Shown: positions 34,701 through 45,654, counted from the stretch's first letter. The stretch: DNA of 64,000 nt from Alteromonas sp. 5E99-2 (GCF_017368475.1 NZ_JAFNJE010000005.1:62001-126000), one strand, 5' to 3'. The notes: generated by a model not told the origin, from the letters alone. Numbers and translations are program-made.

Positions 34701-35192
34701 TTAAAGCTCTTGGTACGGGTCGTCAATGTTTAAGTTTGCAAGTAATGCAATCTCGATTGATTCCATGTGTTCGGCTTCGTCATCTTCGATATGGTCGTAG
34801 CCCAGTAAATGTAGGCATCCGTGCACAATCATATGGGCATAATGGCTGTTTAAATGTTTATTTTGTTGTTGTGCTTCTTTTTCAATTATTGCTTGGCAAA
34901 CAACAAGATCGCCTAATAAAGGAACATCAATACCCGGCGGTGCTTCAAAGGGAAACGACAATACATTTGTCGGTTTGTCTTTGTTGCGATAAGTACTGTT
35001 GAGCATTTGCGATTCATTGGCATCAACAAAACGCACTGTGATTTCTTTTTCCGTTATTTCTTCGTGGGCGAACACCTGAGCCAACCAATGCTCAATATCG
35101 TCCTCTGTAGGGAGGTGTATATCGTCTAGTTCGTCACTGACTTGTCTGTCGAGTAGAACGTCGGTTTTTTCAGGGGTGCCTGGCATATACAT
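34701..35192 (-). CDS. ybeY: Endoribonuclease YbeY
   Basis: YbeY is a zinc-dependent RNase needed for 16S rRNA 3'-end maturation and ribosome quality control. The 163-residue protein carries the signature [11 protein letters not shown] with zinc ligands His124, His128 and His134. Its ATG overlaps the phoH stop codon (TAATG), a typical sign of translational coupling; MYMPG could also start at the second Met. corC follows downstream. Confidence 0.96.
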   Translation of the reverse strand: MYMPGTPEKTDVLLDRQVSDELDDIHLPTEDDIEHWLAQVFAHEEITEKEITVRFVDANESQMLNSTYRNKDKPTNVLSFPFEAPPGIDVPLLGDLVVCQAIIEKEAQQQNKHLNSHYAHMIVHGCLHLLGYDHIEDDEAEHMESIEIALLANLNIDDPYQEL

Positions 35193-36232
35193 TAATCTTC
35201 TTTGTCGGCTCTGGCTTGAGCTTCAATGCGTTTTTTTTCCGCTCGTATTTTTTCTTGCTCAGCTTCGTGTTCTTCATAGGCTTGAACAATACGGGCAACC
35301 ACAGGATGGCGTACAACATCATGAGCATTAAAGAAATTAAACGAAATATCGTTCACATCGTCTAACACCTCAATTGCGTGGCGCAACCCAGAGCGCACAC
35401 CGCGAGGTAAGTCGACTTGGGTAACATCGCCTGTGATAACGGCTTGGGAGTTAAAACCAATACGGGTTAGGAACATTTTCATTTGTTCTACCGTTGTATT
35501 TTGGCTTTCATCTAAAATAATAAAGGCATCGTTTAATGTACGGCCTCGCATGTAGGCAAGAGGAGCAACTTCTATAACGTTGCGCTCCATGAGCTTTTCT
35601 ACTTTTTCAAACCCCAGCATTTCAAACAAGGCATCGTATAGCGGGCGCAGGTATGGGTCGACTTTTTGTGATAAATCACCGGGTAAAAAACCTAGCTTTT
35701 CACCCGCTTCTACCGCCGGGCGAGTCAGCAATATTCGACGCACTTCTTGGCGCTCAAGTGCGTCTACAGCACAGGCTACGGCTAAATAGGTTTTTCCCGT
35801 TCCAGCAGGACCTACACCAAAGCTAATATCGTGATTAATGATATTGGCAACATATTGCGATTGGTGAGGGTTGCGAGGCTTAATGACACCTCGTTTTGTG
35901 CGTATATGCACTTCTTTACCGTAATGACCCGCTTCAGCCCGTTCAAGACACTTTGCTTCTTGAATGGCTAAGTGTACTTGTTCTGGCTCTAAATCCGGTA
36001 TACGGCCCTTTACGGGTTGGGTTTCTATGTACAAGAGTTTTAGCAGCTCACCCACACCATTAACTTGCAATGGGTCTCCTGAGACGGTAAATCGATTGTT
36101 GTGATAGCCTATTTCAACATCTAAACGACGTTCAATTTGTTTGATGTTATCGTCGAATGGACCACATAAGCTAGAAAGACGTCGATTGTCTTCTGGCTCT
36201 AAAATAACTTCACTTGTTTCTATTGTAGACAA
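35192..36232 (-). CDS. ybeZ: PhoH-like ATPase (YbeZ)
   Basis: A 346-residue PhoH-family P-loop ATPase that partners with YbeY in RNA processing. Walker A GPAGTGKT is at residues 141-148 and Walker B is in [10 protein letters not shown]. An N-terminal KH-like segment precedes the ATPase, and a Lys/Glu/Arg-rich tail follows. Length and gene order (miaB upstream, ybeY overlapping downstream) match the conserved locus. Identification is confident. Confidence 0.95.
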   Translation of the reverse strand: MSTIETSEVILEPEDNRRLSSLCGPFDDNIKQIERRLDVEIGYHNNRFTVSGDPLQVNGVGELLKLLYIETQPVKGRIPDLEPEQVHLAIQEAKCLERAEAGHYGKEVHIRTKRGVIKPRNPHQSQYVANIINHDISFGVGPAGTGKTYLAVACAVDALERQEVRRILLTRPAVEAGEKLGFLPGDLSQKVDPYLRPLYDALFEMLGFEKVEKLMERNVIEVAPLAYMRGRTLNDAFIILDESQNTTVEQMKMFLTRIGFNSQAVITGDVTQVDLPRGVRSGLRHAIEVLDDVNDISFNFFNAHDVVRHPVVARIVQAYEEHEAEQEKIRAEKKRIEAQARADKED

Positions 36233-36260
36233 AAAATTACCTGCTATGAGCGTGCCGTAG

Positions 36261-37703
36261 TTAAACTACTGATTGATTCGTAAATTGTTGAACACCAAGT
36301 TTATCGGGTTGCGAACTTGCGTGTTTACTTAAAATACTTTGCGGTGACAATGCGACTCTTAGCCCCATGTCTTTTTCTCTTCTTACAACGTTTCCGCGCA
36401 GTGAATTGGTAAATACATCGGTGACTAAAATGTCCACGAATTCACCTATCATGTCCGGTGTACCTTCGAAATTAACGACGCGGTTGTTTTCAGTACGACC
36501 AGACAATTCCATTGGATTTTTCTTCGACGGACCTTCTACCAAAATACGTTGTTCGGTGTTCACCATGTTTTGTGCAATACGCAGCCCTTGTAGGGTAATG
36601 CGCTGCTGCAAAATGTGTAGGCGTTGCTTTTTCGTTTCTTCGCTAACATCGTCTACTGCATCTGCTGCTGGTGTACCTGGACGTGCTGAATAGATGAAGC
36701 TAAAGCTCAAATCGTAATCGATTGCACGAATGAGGTTCATAGTTGCTTCAAAATCTTCGTCAGTTTCACCAGGGTAACCAATGATAAAATCTGAAGACAT
36801 GCTGATATTAGGTCGTGCTTTACGCAATTTTCGAATTTTAGATTTATATTCAATGGCGGTATGACCACGTTTCATCATGTTTAAAATACGATCCGAGCCA
36901 CTTTGAACTGGCAAATGTAAATGATCGACCAGTTCAGGTACGTTCTTATAGGCTTCAATGATGTCGTCAGTAAATTCAACGGGATGAGAGGTGGTGTAAC
37001 GAATACGGTCGATACCATCAATACTGGCAACTAATTCAAGTAGTTCGGCAAATCGACAAATACTGCCATCGTGATGTTCACCGCGATATGCATTCACGTT
37101 CTGACCTAATAGATTTACTTCTCTTACGCCTTGGTCTGCTAATTGGGCAATTTCAAAAATTACATCGTCTAACGGACGGCTAACTTCTTCACCACGGGTG
37201 TAAGGTACAACGCAGAAAGTACAATACTTAGAGCACCCTTCCATAATAGAAACAAATGCCGTCGGTCCTTCAGCACGAGGCTCAGGCAGGCGGTCAAACT
37301 TTTCTATTTCTGGAAAACTAACATCAATAACAGATGATTCACCGTTATTTACCTTGGTGATCATTTCAGGTAAACGGTGTAGCGTTTGAGGACCAAATAC
37401 AAGATCTACAAATGGCGCGCGCTGACGTATGTTAGCACCTTCTTGAGAGGCAACGCAGCCGCCTACACCGATAATGAGTTCCGGCTTGTCTTGTTTTAGG
37501 TTCTTCCATCGACCGAGTTGATGAAATACTTTTTCCTGAGCTTTTTCTCGTATCGAGCAGGTATTTAGCAATATAACATCTGCGTCACTTGCATCTTTAG
37601 TTAACGAATAACCTTGGGTTGCGTCGAGCAGATCAGCCATTTTCTCTGAGTCATACTCGTTCATCTGGCAGCCCCAGGTTTTTATGTACAGCTTTTTACT
37701 CAT
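36261..37703 (-). CDS. miaB: tRNA-2-methylthio-N6-dimethylallyladenosine synthase
   Basis: MiaB is a radical SAM methylthiotransferase that modifies A37 of tRNAs. The start is the ATG at 37703 ([12 protein letters not shown]), behind AAAGAG; the frame is open further upstream without support. The 480-residue product has the N-terminal cluster cysteines Cys12, Cys49 and Cys83, the radical SAM CxxxCxxC at Cys157, Cys161 and Cys164, and a C-terminal TRAM domain. It heads the leftward miaB-ybeZ-ybeY-corC-lnt run and is divergent from ubiF, as in E. coli. Confidence 0.97.
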   Translation of the reverse strand: MSKKLYIKTWGCQMNEYDSEKMADLLDATQGYSLTKDASDADVILLNTCSIREKAQEKVFHQLGRWKNLKQDKPELIIGVGGCVASQEGANIRQRAPFVDLVFGPQTLHRLPEMITKVNNGESSVIDVSFPEIEKFDRLPEPRAEGPTAFVSIMEGCSKYCTFCVVPYTRGEEVSRPLDDVIFEIAQLADQGVREVNLLGQNVNAYRGEHHDGSICRFAELLELVASIDGIDRIRYTTSHPVEFTDDIIEAYKNVPELVDHLHLPVQSGSDRILNMMKRGHTAIEYKSKIRKLRKARPNISMSSDFIIGYPGETDEDFEATMNLIRAIDYDLSFSFIYSARPGTPAADAVDDVSEETKKQRLHILQQRITLQGLRIAQNMVNTEQRILVEGPSKKNPMELSGRTENNRVVNFEGTPDMIGEFVDILVTDVFTNSLRGNVVRREKDMGLRVALSPQSILSKHASSQPDKLGVQQFTNQSVV

Positions 37704-37878
37704 AATCTCTTTGCTCAGATACTCGGTATTGCATAGCAACATGACAAGGCGTTCTATGCTTTCATTTTAATCACAATTGGTGGCTATTTTACGCGTTTTA
37801 CCTAATTGGCGCTAGTGTTTGGCCTAATTTTGCAGTATTTGATAAACTGCCTGTTACCTTTTTACTGCACGAATAAAA

Positions 37879-39063
37879 ATGGCACCTGAAAAACAGTTTG
37901 ATTTCTGCGTGAGCGGAAACGGTATGGTTGGCTCTGTGACAGCGCTAGCCCTTGCACAACGAGGCTACAGTGTGGCTTGGATAGCACCAGAAATCCTCGA
38001 ACCTTTTTCTGTAAATGACGAACCTGACATTCGTATGTCAGCAATATCTCAAGGCTCTGTAAACCTATTAGAGCAGGTTGGGGTGTGGCAATCCATTATA
38101 TCAATGCGAGCTAAACCTTATTCGTCATTACGGGTGTGGGAAACTGACGGGGTTGAAACCGCGTTCACCAGTGCAGAAATTAATACGCCACAATTAGGTT
38201 ACTTTGTTGAAAACAGGCTCATTCAATTGGCGTGCGCTAAGCAGGCTGTAAATGAGCGGAATATTCAGGTATTCAAAACAAATTTAGCCTCAGTAAATTC
38301 CAATGGCGACGATGTCAATATTCAACTTGAAAATAAAGTGTGTATTCATTCCAAGTGGATAATAGGCGCTGAAGGTGCGCAATCTCAGGTGCGAAAATGC
38401 GCAGGCATTAGCACAAAAGCTTGGCAGTATGAACAAAATGCCATGGGAATTATTGTTGAGTTAAACGACGACTCAAAAGCAGAAACATGGCAGCAGTTTT
38501 TTCCTACTGGGCCGTGCGCGTTTTTGCCTATGCACAGTAATTATGCTGCGCTAATCTGGTATGACGATGGGTTAACATTAGAAAAACTAAACACACTAAA
38601 CTCAAGCCAATTAAAACAATCTATTGAAAGTGAATTTCCAACCCGCTTACCCGAAATTAAACGTGTGATTAAGTGGGCGTCTTTTCCGTTAACCCGTATG
38701 CATGCTAGTCACTATGTTAAAGAACGGTCTGTTTTATTGGGCGATGCAGCGCATACAGTTAACCCTTTAGCAGGGCAGGGCGTTAACATGGGGTTTGGTG
38801 ATGTTAAGGCTTTATTAGCTATTTTGGATGATAATCTAGGCGCTGAGTCTTTAGCTCAATTAGGTAGTCAATTGAATACAGGATTAAATATCCTACATCG
38901 GCAGCGAAATAGAGTGATGATGACAGCCTTAGATTGTATTTATCAAGGTTTTAAGCAAACCAATGGCGTGACTAAGCTATTTAGAAATTCTGGGCTTTTT
39001 ATTGCTCAGCGCGCGGGTATTGCAAAACGGCAGGTGATTAAATTCGCCGCGGGTTTAGATTAA
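37879..39063 (+). CDS. ubiF: Ubiquinone biosynthesis flavin hydroxylase UbiF-like
   Basis: A 394-residue FAD monooxygenase of the UbiH/UbiF/COQ6 family that hydroxylates a ubiquinone precursor ring. The FAD-binding GNGMVG is at residues 13-18 (first Gly replaced by the SGNG form), and the family GDAAHTVNPLAGQGVNMG segment lies near residue 288-305. The divergent miaB neighbour, as in E. coli, favours UbiF (C6 position) over UbiH or UbiI. Family is confident, regiospecificity inferred from synteny. Confidence 0.88.
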   Translation: MAPEKQFDFCVSGNGMVGSVTALALAQRGYSVAWIAPEILEPFSVNDEPDIRMSAISQGSVNLLEQVGVWQSIISMRAKPYSSLRVWETDGVETAFTSAEINTPQLGYFVENRLIQLACAKQAVNERNIQVFKTNLASVNSNGDDVNIQLENKVCIHSKWIIGAEGAQSQVRKCAGISTKAWQYEQNAMGIIVELNDDSKAETWQQFFPTGPCAFLPMHSNYAALIWYDDGLTLEKLNTLNSSQLKQSIESEFPTRLPEIKRVIKWASFPLTRMHASHYVKERSVLLGDAAHTVNPLAGQGVNMGFGDVKALLAILDDNLGAESLAQLGSQLNTGLNILHRQRNRVMMTALDCIYQGFKQTNGVTKLFRNSGLFIAQRAGIAKRQVIKFAAGLD

Positions 39064-39079
39064 AAAAGAGAACACTTTT

Positions 39080-39256
39080 ATGACCTTAATTCTGATTTTA
39101 GCTGTGTTGTTCGCAGTGCTGGCTATTACCGTTACGCTATTAGAAAAATCCTCTTTTCGTATGAGTAACGAAGACATGGCTAAATGGTCTAAATGGATCG
39201 TGCCCTTGATAGCTATTTCTTTACTTATCCAATTAATTCGCATGATGTTTGCGTAA
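39080..39256 (+). CDS. Small two-helix membrane protein, 58 residues
   Basis: A short frame 16 bases after ubiF from an ATG at 39080 to TAA at 39254-39256. It has a hydrophobic N-terminal helix (LILILAVLFAVLAITVTLL), a charged loop (EKSSFRMSNEDMAKWSKW) and a second helix (IVPLIAISLLIQLI). The loop between two clean helices and the AAGAG-type ribosome binding site support a real gene. It lies between ubiF and the AEC transporter on the same strand. Family not recognised. Confidence 0.6.
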   Translation: MTLILILAVLFAVLAITVTLLEKSSFRMSNEDMAKWSKWIVPLIAISLLIQLIRMMFA

Positions 39257-39275
39257 CTATAGAGTGCAATAATCA

Positions 39276-40178
39276 TTGAATATTTTTGTTTCCATTGCTG
39301 TTTTTTTTGGTTTAGGTTTAGTACTTCAACGAATTCTTTCCAATAAAGAAAAAGCCGTTAAGGGCCTGAATAATTTCATTATTCATATGGCATATCCTGC
39401 CGTTATTCTTACCATAGTACCGGCTATGGAAGTCACTCAAGATATATTAATTCCAACTTTGGTGTATTGGTTGTTAATACCTTTTATGTGGCTGGTGGTT
39501 ACAGTATTGGCGGCACTTTTTTCATGGCCAAAAGCGGTGAAAATGGTAGTGTTTGTTTTATGTATTTGCGGTAACACGGGATTTTTAGGTGTCCCTTTGG
39601 CAAATGCATTGTTACCCATAGATTCTATTGGATACGTAGTTATTTACGACCAATTCGGCACGTTTTTATGTTTATCTACCTTGGTTATTTTTCTTATTGC
39701 AAAGTATCAATCGAGTGATAGCACTTTAGACGTCAAAAAGTTATTGCTTAAGCTGGTGTTTTTCACTCCATTTACTGTGCTTATGGTGAGTTTATTTTTA
39801 CCTATTTCTCCTTTTATAAAGCCAGCGTTACCTTTTCTTAAAGGCGTTGGCTATTTAATTGTGCCTGCGGCAATAACCGTGATTGGTTTACAGTTTACAT
39901 TGCGAATTCCCAAGCAATATATTGTGCCTATGGCGGTGTTATTGTCTATTAAACTCCTGTTCTTACCCGCAATGGTATGGGGGGGATTGTATGTATTTAA
40001 CGTCGATACGGTCATTACCGCTGCTGTGGTTTTTCAAGTGGCCGCAGCACCTATGATCACCGCGGCGGTTTTGTTGAGTTCAGCAAAAATAGCATCACCC
40101 TTGGTTAACGCATCCTTGGGCCTTGGCACAATACTGAGTTTTATTTCGCTGCCATTATGGTCGTTGTTTTTGGTTTAA
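39276..40178 (+). CDS. AEC-family transporter
   Basis: A 300-residue auxin-efflux-carrier-type membrane protein with about ten helices. The family pattern is visible in NNFIIHMAYPAVIL near residue 32-45 and GNTGFLGVPLANALL near 100-114. The first helix begins at once after the TTG at 39276, so this weakly supported start is needed. Bacterial AEC proteins move organic acids such as malate. Substrate unknown; neighbours give no clue. Confidence 0.85.
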   Translation: MNIFVSIAVFFGLGLVLQRILSNKEKAVKGLNNFIIHMAYPAVILTIVPAMEVTQDILIPTLVYWLLIPFMWLVVTVLAALFSWPKAVKMVVFVLCICGNTGFLGVPLANALLPIDSIGYVVIYDQFGTFLCLSTLVIFLIAKYQSSDSTLDVKKLLLKLVFFTPFTVLMVSLFLPISPFIKPALPFLKGVGYLIVPAAITVIGLQFTLRIPKQYIVPMAVLLSIKLLFLPAMVWGGLYVFNVDTVITAAVVFQVAAAPMITAAVLLSSAKIASPLVNASLGLGTILSFISLPLWSLFLV

Positions 40179-40223
40179 AAGAAAAGTTGGCGACAAATAA
40201 TTAAAGGGCTTCTAAGAAAATTC

Positions 40224-40736
40224 ATGATCAAATTAACCCAATACCGCAACTATATTCTGCTGTTATTTATTTTACTTAACACTATGGCAGTAAAGGCTGA
40301 AACGGTTCAGCAATCAGCAATGAAAAAACTGTCTTTTTTAGTCGGCAGTTGGGCTGGTGACGGTCAGTCTTTTGATGATAAGGGTGGGGCGTCAAGTTAT
40401 TACGATACTGAAGATGTGTGGTTTGATGTACAAGAAAGCGTGTTGATTATTCAAGCGAAGGGCTTTAGAAACAACGAGCAATTTTATGGTATTCATACCG
40501 TTATTTATTACGACGAAGAAAATAAGCATTATTGGTATAACCCTTATACTGCAAAAGGCGCTAGGCCATTTTCATGCACGTTATCTGAGCAGGTTTTTGC
40601 TTGCTTAACTGAGAGCGAAACGTTTCGATTGACGTTTCAACGCACTAAAAATGGATTATGGAATGAGTTTGGCGAACGGCTGGTTGACGGAACATGGCAT
40701 AAAACGTTTGAAACACGGTTAAAAGAGCGCGAGTAG
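40224..40736 (+). CDS. Secreted hypothetical protein, lipocalin-like/DUF1579-like
   Basis: A 170-residue protein with an N-terminal signal peptide (hydrophobic 11-22, cleavage probably after VKA near 25). The mature part starts with KKLSFLVGSWAGDGQSF, the LxGxWxGxG pattern seen in calycin-like beta-barrels and DUF1579 proteins, and is rich in aromatic residues and beta strands. It ends GTWHKTFETRL. No catalytic motif is recognised. Family assignment is tentative. Confidence 0.65.
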   Translation: MIKLTQYRNYILLLFILLNTMAVKAETVQQSAMKKLSFLVGSWAGDGQSFDDKGGASSYYDTEDVWFDVQESVLIIQAKGFRNNEQFYGIHTVIYYDEENKHYWYNPYTAKGARPFSCTLSEQVFACLTESETFRLTFQRTKNGLWNEFGERLVDGTWHKTFETRLKERE

Positions 40737-40914
40737 CTTTATAAATAAGAAAAACATGTAAAATTCTATTTACATAGAGATATTAATTTCACCTGAAATA
40801 TAAGCGGGAAGTGTTGGAAACAATGAGCCTTTTATTTCATAATGCTGCGCTTTATTTAAACGGATAGACGGCAAACAGCTGTCTCTTATAGTGAAATTGT
40901 ATTAAGGAAGTGTT

Positions 40915-43329
40915 ATGAAAGGACTTGAGCTGTTACTTGCAGCAAGTGTTATATGCTGTGTAACTGGGTGTGGGGGTTCTTCTTCTGGTAATGATGAAGC
41001 ACCCAATGATATTGTACCACCTGACTCCTCTGTGCCATCAAATGCTACACCCATTGCTCAAAATGATGTAGCTACATCAACCAACGACCAATCGATTACA
41101 ATAGACGTACTTGCTAATGACACTGATCAAGATGGCGATGCGTTGTCAATCAGTTCGATAAATAGTGAAGGAATACAAGGTACTGTCGTTATAGAAAATA
41201 ACGCGATTGTATATACACCTTCTGAGCTTGCATATGGTCAAGAAACTTTCTTTTATACTGCTACAGATGGAGAAGAGACAGATCAAGGAAGCGTCACCGT
41301 AACTAATTTCCAGCAAGTCGAACTGTCAGGATTGACAGCGGGTAACGTTATGCCCAACGCGCAAATCACTCTTGAGGTAAATAATCAGGTATTAACAACA
41401 GACGCTGATGAACAAGGACAGTTTCAATTCAGTGTGCGCTCTAGTGAGCAAACAGCACCTATTCTTATTTCTGCTGCAGGTGTTGGAGAACAAAGTCATA
41501 TTGTTCTTAAATCTTTTACCCCTTCGTTTTCTGATTTAATAACCCGAGCTGGAGAACAGCGAGTTGTGTCAGAAAGTAATTTTGCTGGCGGTATACTGTC
41601 TTACATCAGCACCGCCAACTATTTACTTTTTAATGAACAAATTGATTCTGATGACGGGATCCAATCTTTTGAGGAATTTAACCAACAGCAAAGCTTTGAA
41701 CACTTGCTTGAAATTTCCGGTTTCCTATCTTTGTTAGCAAATAATGACGATTTTTCCTTACCCAGTGGCGTTAATATATTTTCGTTCTTTTTAAGCTCGG
41801 ATAGCGGCGTAGAAAACACCCTTTACCAATACTTAGGTGAAAATGGGTATCTAAATGGTGACGGTGCATACAACGACGTTTACTCTGCTCTTTTAGAAGA
41901 CACAAACAGCGAGATACTGGCGGCTTCAAACTTAACCATTGATTACCTTGATAGTATGGTTTTAGGAAATACCTTTGCCACGTTTTCTAGGCGTGGCGAG
42001 TTTTTAAGGAGTATATCTGAAGCTTATATCTTTGAAGACAATGGGCTCGGTGAGACATCACGCTTATTTGATGAATTTCTTGCTCCAGAGTTTAGAGTGG
42101 AGCGTTATTCATGGGAAATTGTCGAAGGAAAGCTGGTTATCTCCTATGGAGAAGAAAATACGAATGAGCCTCGTTTTTTTAGTAACTGTGACGACTCATT
42201 TATTTTAGACACCTTTGGTGCAGAAGTGGTTGAGGTGTGTGAGTCAGCTGAAGCTAGCGAAATATCAGTGACCGATAGCCTTGTTAGTGAACAATGGGCT
42301 TTAGTTTATGATTTAGTTAATGGTAACCGTGTTGCTAGAACAGAAAATATTCGATATCAGTTAGACATTGAGGGGGCTGGACTCGATTCTCTTTCGTTTG
42401 AGCAAGATGTAGAAGAAATTGATTCGCTGGTTTATGCTAACGTGTCTGAGTCACCAATGGTTGTAGAAACCTCAGATGTAGCAGGTTCAAGCTGGGTGAT
42501 GCCAATTGATTCTAGTGTAGAGTTTGTTGTGGATACTGTTCCAACGTTTTCTAGCGTGGAAGAAGGGATAATGGCTGAGTTGGTCAATTTTGACTCCAGC
42601 AATAATGTTAGTACCAAACTAGGTGGCAAAAATGGTACTTGGGATTTGGACGGTGACACCATAAATATATTCCTTGAAAACATTCAAGTCTTTGTAACGC
42701 CGTTTTCTCAGGTCGAAGCCTCTCAGTTAGCATTAATTCGAGTTGTTAATACTCAAAGTGTACAAGATTATACTTATGTAGCAGAAATAACGCCGTCAGA
42801 CAGTGCTTCTGTAGAAGGTATAGATGTCACAAGTGACGCCCCTATGATTTGGATTGCTCGGTCAACGGCAAATGATACTGATTATTGGAGTAATGGTGCA
42901 CTTGATCCGAGACGTTTTTTCGGGATTAGCTTTGAGTCTGATTTAAGTCTACGTAGAGTTTTTACTGATTTTGACAGCTCTAATGAAATCTCTTCATTTT
43001 TTATTAATAGTGCTATTGCATATACATGGAAGCAAGAAGGGAATATTGTTCAACATAATGGGGTTCGTTTGAATACTACAGTTAACGGTGTTCCTTCGCT
43101 TGATATTCAGCGTCAGAGAATGTGGGTATTAATTGCGAAAAGCAGTTCAGGTACTGTGAAAATACTTGAATATGATTTTTTTGGCGCTTTTGAAGCTGAT
43201 GGAGATTTATCTCAAGAAGTTACTTTCACTAACATTAGACCTCGATTAGCGACGTATGTACTTGATGACCTATCTAGTTCTTTCCCTAGTTTATGGCAGA
43301 GGGCGCTAGATGAGGAGGTATTTGATTAA
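40915..43329 (+). CDS. Large lipoprotein with a cadherin-like/VCBS-type repeat
   Basis: An 804-residue exported protein with a lipoprotein signal: hydrophobic stretch then a lipobox ending in TGCGGSSSG, with Cys19 as lipidation site. Gly at +2 suggests the outer membrane. Residues about 48-130 form an Ig/cadherin-like domain with AQNDVATSTNDQSITIDVLANDTDQDGD, listed here by pattern only, which has Ca-binding-like Asp repeats. The remaining 650 residues are acidic and beta-rich without a recognised domain. A ribosome binding site AAGGAAG precedes the ATG. Surface function is guessed. Confidence 0.75.
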   Translation: MKGLELLLAASVICCVTGCGGSSSGNDEAPNDIVPPDSSVPSNATPIAQNDVATSTNDQSITIDVLANDTDQDGDALSISSINSEGIQGTVVIENNAIVYTPSELAYGQETFFYTATDGEETDQGSVTVTNFQQVELSGLTAGNVMPNAQITLEVNNQVLTTDADEQGQFQFSVRSSEQTAPILISAAGVGEQSHIVLKSFTPSFSDLITRAGEQRVVSESNFAGGILSYISTANYLLFNEQIDSDDGIQSFEEFNQQQSFEHLLEISGFLSLLANNDDFSLPSGVNIFSFFLSSDSGVENTLYQYLGENGYLNGDGAYNDVYSALLEDTNSEILAASNLTIDYLDSMVLGNTFATFSRRGEFLRSISEAYIFEDNGLGETSRLFDEFLAPEFRVERYSWEIVEGKLVISYGEENTNEPRFFSNCDDSFILDTFGAEVVEVCESAEASEISVTDSLVSEQWALVYDLVNGNRVARTENIRYQLDIEGAGLDSLSFEQDVEEIDSLVYANVSESPMVVETSDVAGSSWVMPIDSSVEFVVDTVPTFSSVEEGIMAELVNFDSSNNVSTKLGGKNGTWDLDGDTINIFLENIQVFVTPFSQVEASQLALIRVVNTQSVQDYTYVAEITPSDSASVEGIDVTSDAPMIWIARSTANDTDYWSNGALDPRRFFGISFESDLSLRRVFTDFDSSNEISSFFINSAIAYTWKQEGNIVQHNGVRLNTTVNGVPSLDIQRQRMWVLIAKSSSGTVKILEYDFFGAFEADGDLSQEVTFTNIRPRLATYVLDDLSSSFPSLWQRALDEEVFD

Positions 43330-43416
43330 TTCTCGTTATTTTTACGCCAACAAGTTCGTATTAGAATGTGTTGGCGCTTAGGAAATTAAGTAACCTTACT
43401 ATAAGTAATGGAGAGA

Positions 43417-44445
43417 TTAACTAATCTCTCCATCAAACCAATGCCTAGTGCGATTTGCAAACCAAACTAAAGACAGCATTACGGGCACTTCAACCAGTAC
43501 GCCAACGACTGTGGCTAAGGCCGCACCAGAGTCTAATCCGAACATAGAAATAGCCACGGCAACAGCAAGTTCAAAAAAGTTAGACGTACCAATCATACAG
43601 GCGGGGGCAGCAACCTTGTGAGGCAGTTTTAGCCGTTTTGCCATAAAGTAGGCAATAGCAAATATTCCGTAAGTTTGAAGTAGTAAAGGAATGGCAATTA
43701 AGCCAATAACTAAAGGTTGAGTAACTAGGGTATTCGCCTGAAAAGCAAACAAGAGAACTACGGTTGAAAGTAACCCCATAATCGACCAAGGTTTTAGTTT
43801 GGTCAGTAGACCATTAAGCCTATCTTGTTGATTGTCTCCGTTGAGTACATACCGAGTGACTGCGCCAGCTACTAATGGCAACAAAACATACAATACCACT
43901 GAGACGAGTAGAGTTTGCCATGGAATTGCTATGTCACTCACGCCTAAGAGTAAGGCTGTTAAAGGGGCAAAAGCGAATATCATTATGATATCGTTAATTG
44001 ATACTTGAACTAGAGTGTAATTGGGGTCGCCTTTGGTAAGTTGGCTCCATACAAATACCATGGCGGTGCAGGGGGCTACCCCTAACAATATCATTCCCGC
44101 GATATATTCTTGAGCCGAGCTTGGGTCAACCAAATTGGCAAAAAACACATTGAAAAAGAGTATTCCCAGCGCTGCCATTGAGAAGGGCTTTATTAGCCAG
44201 TTTATGACGAGTGTTAAACCAAGACCTTTGGGGTTTTTCCCGACATCTTTAATTGAACCAAAATCAATTTGTACCATCATTGGATAAATCATTACCCAAA
44301 TGAGTAACGCAATAGGGAGATTTACGCGGGCAAATTCCAATGTCGCAATGTACGAAAAGGTGCTAGGAGTAACAAGCCCTAAGCCAACACCAATACAAAT
44401 AGCCAAGCCAACCCATACTGACAAATAACGTTCAAATAGTCCCAT
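43417..44445 (-). CDS. acr3: Arsenite efflux transporter ACR3
   Basis: A 342-residue ten-helix membrane protein of the ACR3 family that expels arsenite. The conserved cysteine segment [19 protein letters not shown] and the [15 protein letters not shown] region are typical. It is the last gene of the leftward arsR-arsC-arsH-acr3 operon, 12 bases after arsH, so it works with the reductase that makes arsenite inside the cell. Confidence 0.95.
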   Translation of the reverse strand: MGLFERYLSVWVGLAICIGVGLGLVTPSTFSYIATLEFARVNLPIALLIWVMIYPMMVQIDFGSIKDVGKNPKGLGLTLVINWLIKPFSMAALGILFFNVFFANLVDPSSAQEYIAGMILLGVAPCTAMVFVWSQLTKGDPNYTLVQVSINDIIMIFAFAPLTALLLGVSDIAIPWQTLLVSVVLYVLLPLVAGAVTRYVLNGDNQQDRLNGLLTKLKPWSIMGLLSTVVLLFAFQANTLVTQPLVIGLIAIPLLLQTYGIFAIAYFMAKRLKLPHKVAAPACMIGTSNFFELAVAVAISMFGLDSGAALATVVGVLVEVPVMLSLVWFANRTRHWFDGEIS

Positions 44446-44457
44446 TATGAGTTCCCT

Positions 44458-45165
44458 TTATTTAATCGAGCGCTGATTAACACGAGCACTGACTTGTTCA
44501 GCTGTTTCAACACGCTCTGAATATCGGTCAAGTAAAACACTATTTTGATCTCGAGTGAGTAGGGTAAATTTCATTAACTCCTCCAGTACATCAACAATCC
44601 GATTATAGTAAGGAGAGGGCTTCATCCGTTTATTGTCGTCAAATTCCATAAAGGCTTTTGCTACAGACGATTGATTAGGGATGGTGAGCATTCTCATCCA
44701 ACGGCCTAAAATGCGCATTTGATTCACCGAATTAAACGATTGAGAACCTCCACAGACTTGCATTACTGCCAGGGTTTTTCCTTGTGTGGGCCTGATTCCG
44801 CCTAAAGACAAAGGGATCCAGTCAATTTGCGCTTTCATTATCCCTGTCATGGCGCCGTGACGTTCTGGAGAGCACCAAACTTGTCCTTCAGACCAAATGA
44901 CAAGTTCTCGAAGTTCTTGTACTTTGGGATGATCAGCGTCTGTATCGTCGGGAAGAGGCAAACCTGATGGATTAAAAATACGGGTTTCAGCCCCCATTTC
45001 TTCTAGTAAACGCTGGCTTTCTTCCACAACTAAGCGGCTATATGATACGTCTCTTAATGAACCATACAGCAATAAAATTCTCGGTTTATGTAGACTTGAA
45101 TTTTTATTGAAAGCGTGGTTGTCTATATGAATAGATGTGTCTATCACAGGCTTTTTGTTGTCCAT
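44458..45165 (-). CDS. arsH: ArsH NADPH-dependent flavoprotein
   Basis: A 235-residue FMN reductase of the ArsH family, which oxidises trivalent organoarsenicals or reduces other acceptors. The flavodoxin-like phosphate loop is seen in [13 protein letters not shown] (about residues 34-46) and the family [18 protein letters not shown] segment in the middle. Its ATG shares a base with the arsC stop, showing coupling in the ars operon. Identification is confident. Confidence 0.95.
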   Translation of the reverse strand: MDNKKPVIDTSIHIDNHAFNKNSSLHKPRILLLYGSLRDVSYSRLVVEESQRLLEEMGAETRIFNPSGLPLPDDTDADHPKVQELRELVIWSEGQVWCSPERHGAMTGIMKAQIDWIPLSLGGIRPTQGKTLAVMQVCGGSQSFNSVNQMRILGRWMRMLTIPNQSSVAKAFMEFDDNKRMKPSPYYNRIVDVLEELMKFTLLTRDQNSVLLDRYSERVETAEQVSARVNQRSIK

Positions 45166-45638
45166 TATTGAGCTCCAAGTTTTATTAGCTCTTTTTTTAT
45201 TGTCTCTGTTGTTGTTGCACTAGAGGCTATAACTTTAAGCTTTTCGACCCGTTCTTTGATTATCTTGATAGTCTTTAAAAATCCCTGCCGCTTTTCTTCT
45301 TCGCTTCCTTCTATTTTACTTGGGTCTGATAGTCCCCAATGCATTTTTAGCGAATTGCCAAACCAAATCGGGCAAACTTCACCTGCGGCGGAATCGCACA
45401 CGGTAATCACTAAATCTGGCGCAAATTGCTCAAACTCATCCCAAGATTGACTCTGCAAACCGCCTACATTGATATTTTGTTCTTCTAAGTACTTAATTGA
45501 TAAAGGGTGAACTTCACCACAAGGCTGGCTACCTGCACTTTTGGCTTCTAACACGCCCGCAGCAAACTGATTAGTAATAGCTTCAGAGAGAATACTTCGA
45601 CAGCGATTATGGGTGCAAATATAGAGAATTTTCAGCAT
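45165..45638 (-). CDS. arsC: Arsenate reductase ArsC (low-molecular-weight phosphatase type)
   Basis: A 157-residue enzyme that reduces arsenate to arsenite. The phosphatase loop CTHNRCR (Cys8 to Arg14, CX5R) opens the protein, and the redox segment [13 protein letters not shown] supplies two further cysteines. This is the thioredoxin-coupled family, not the glutaredoxin-type E. coli plasmid ArsC. It lies 16 bases after arsR and overlaps arsH. Residues beyond about 135 form a short helical tail. Confidence 0.94.
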   Translation of the reverse strand: MLKILYICTHNRCRSILSEAITNQFAAGVLEAKSAGSQPCGEVHPLSIKYLEEQNINVGGLQSQSWDEFEQFAPDLVITVCDSAAGEVCPIWFGNSLKMHWGLSDPSKIEGSEEEKRQGFLKTIKIIKERVEKLKVIASSATTTETIKKELIKLGAQ

Positions 45639-45654
45639 GTTAGACCTTTAATTT

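Noticed and set aside
39055-39276. 73-codon minus-strand frame after ubiF
   Set aside because: The plus-strand 58-residue membrane protein gives a better start and helix-loop-helix pattern.
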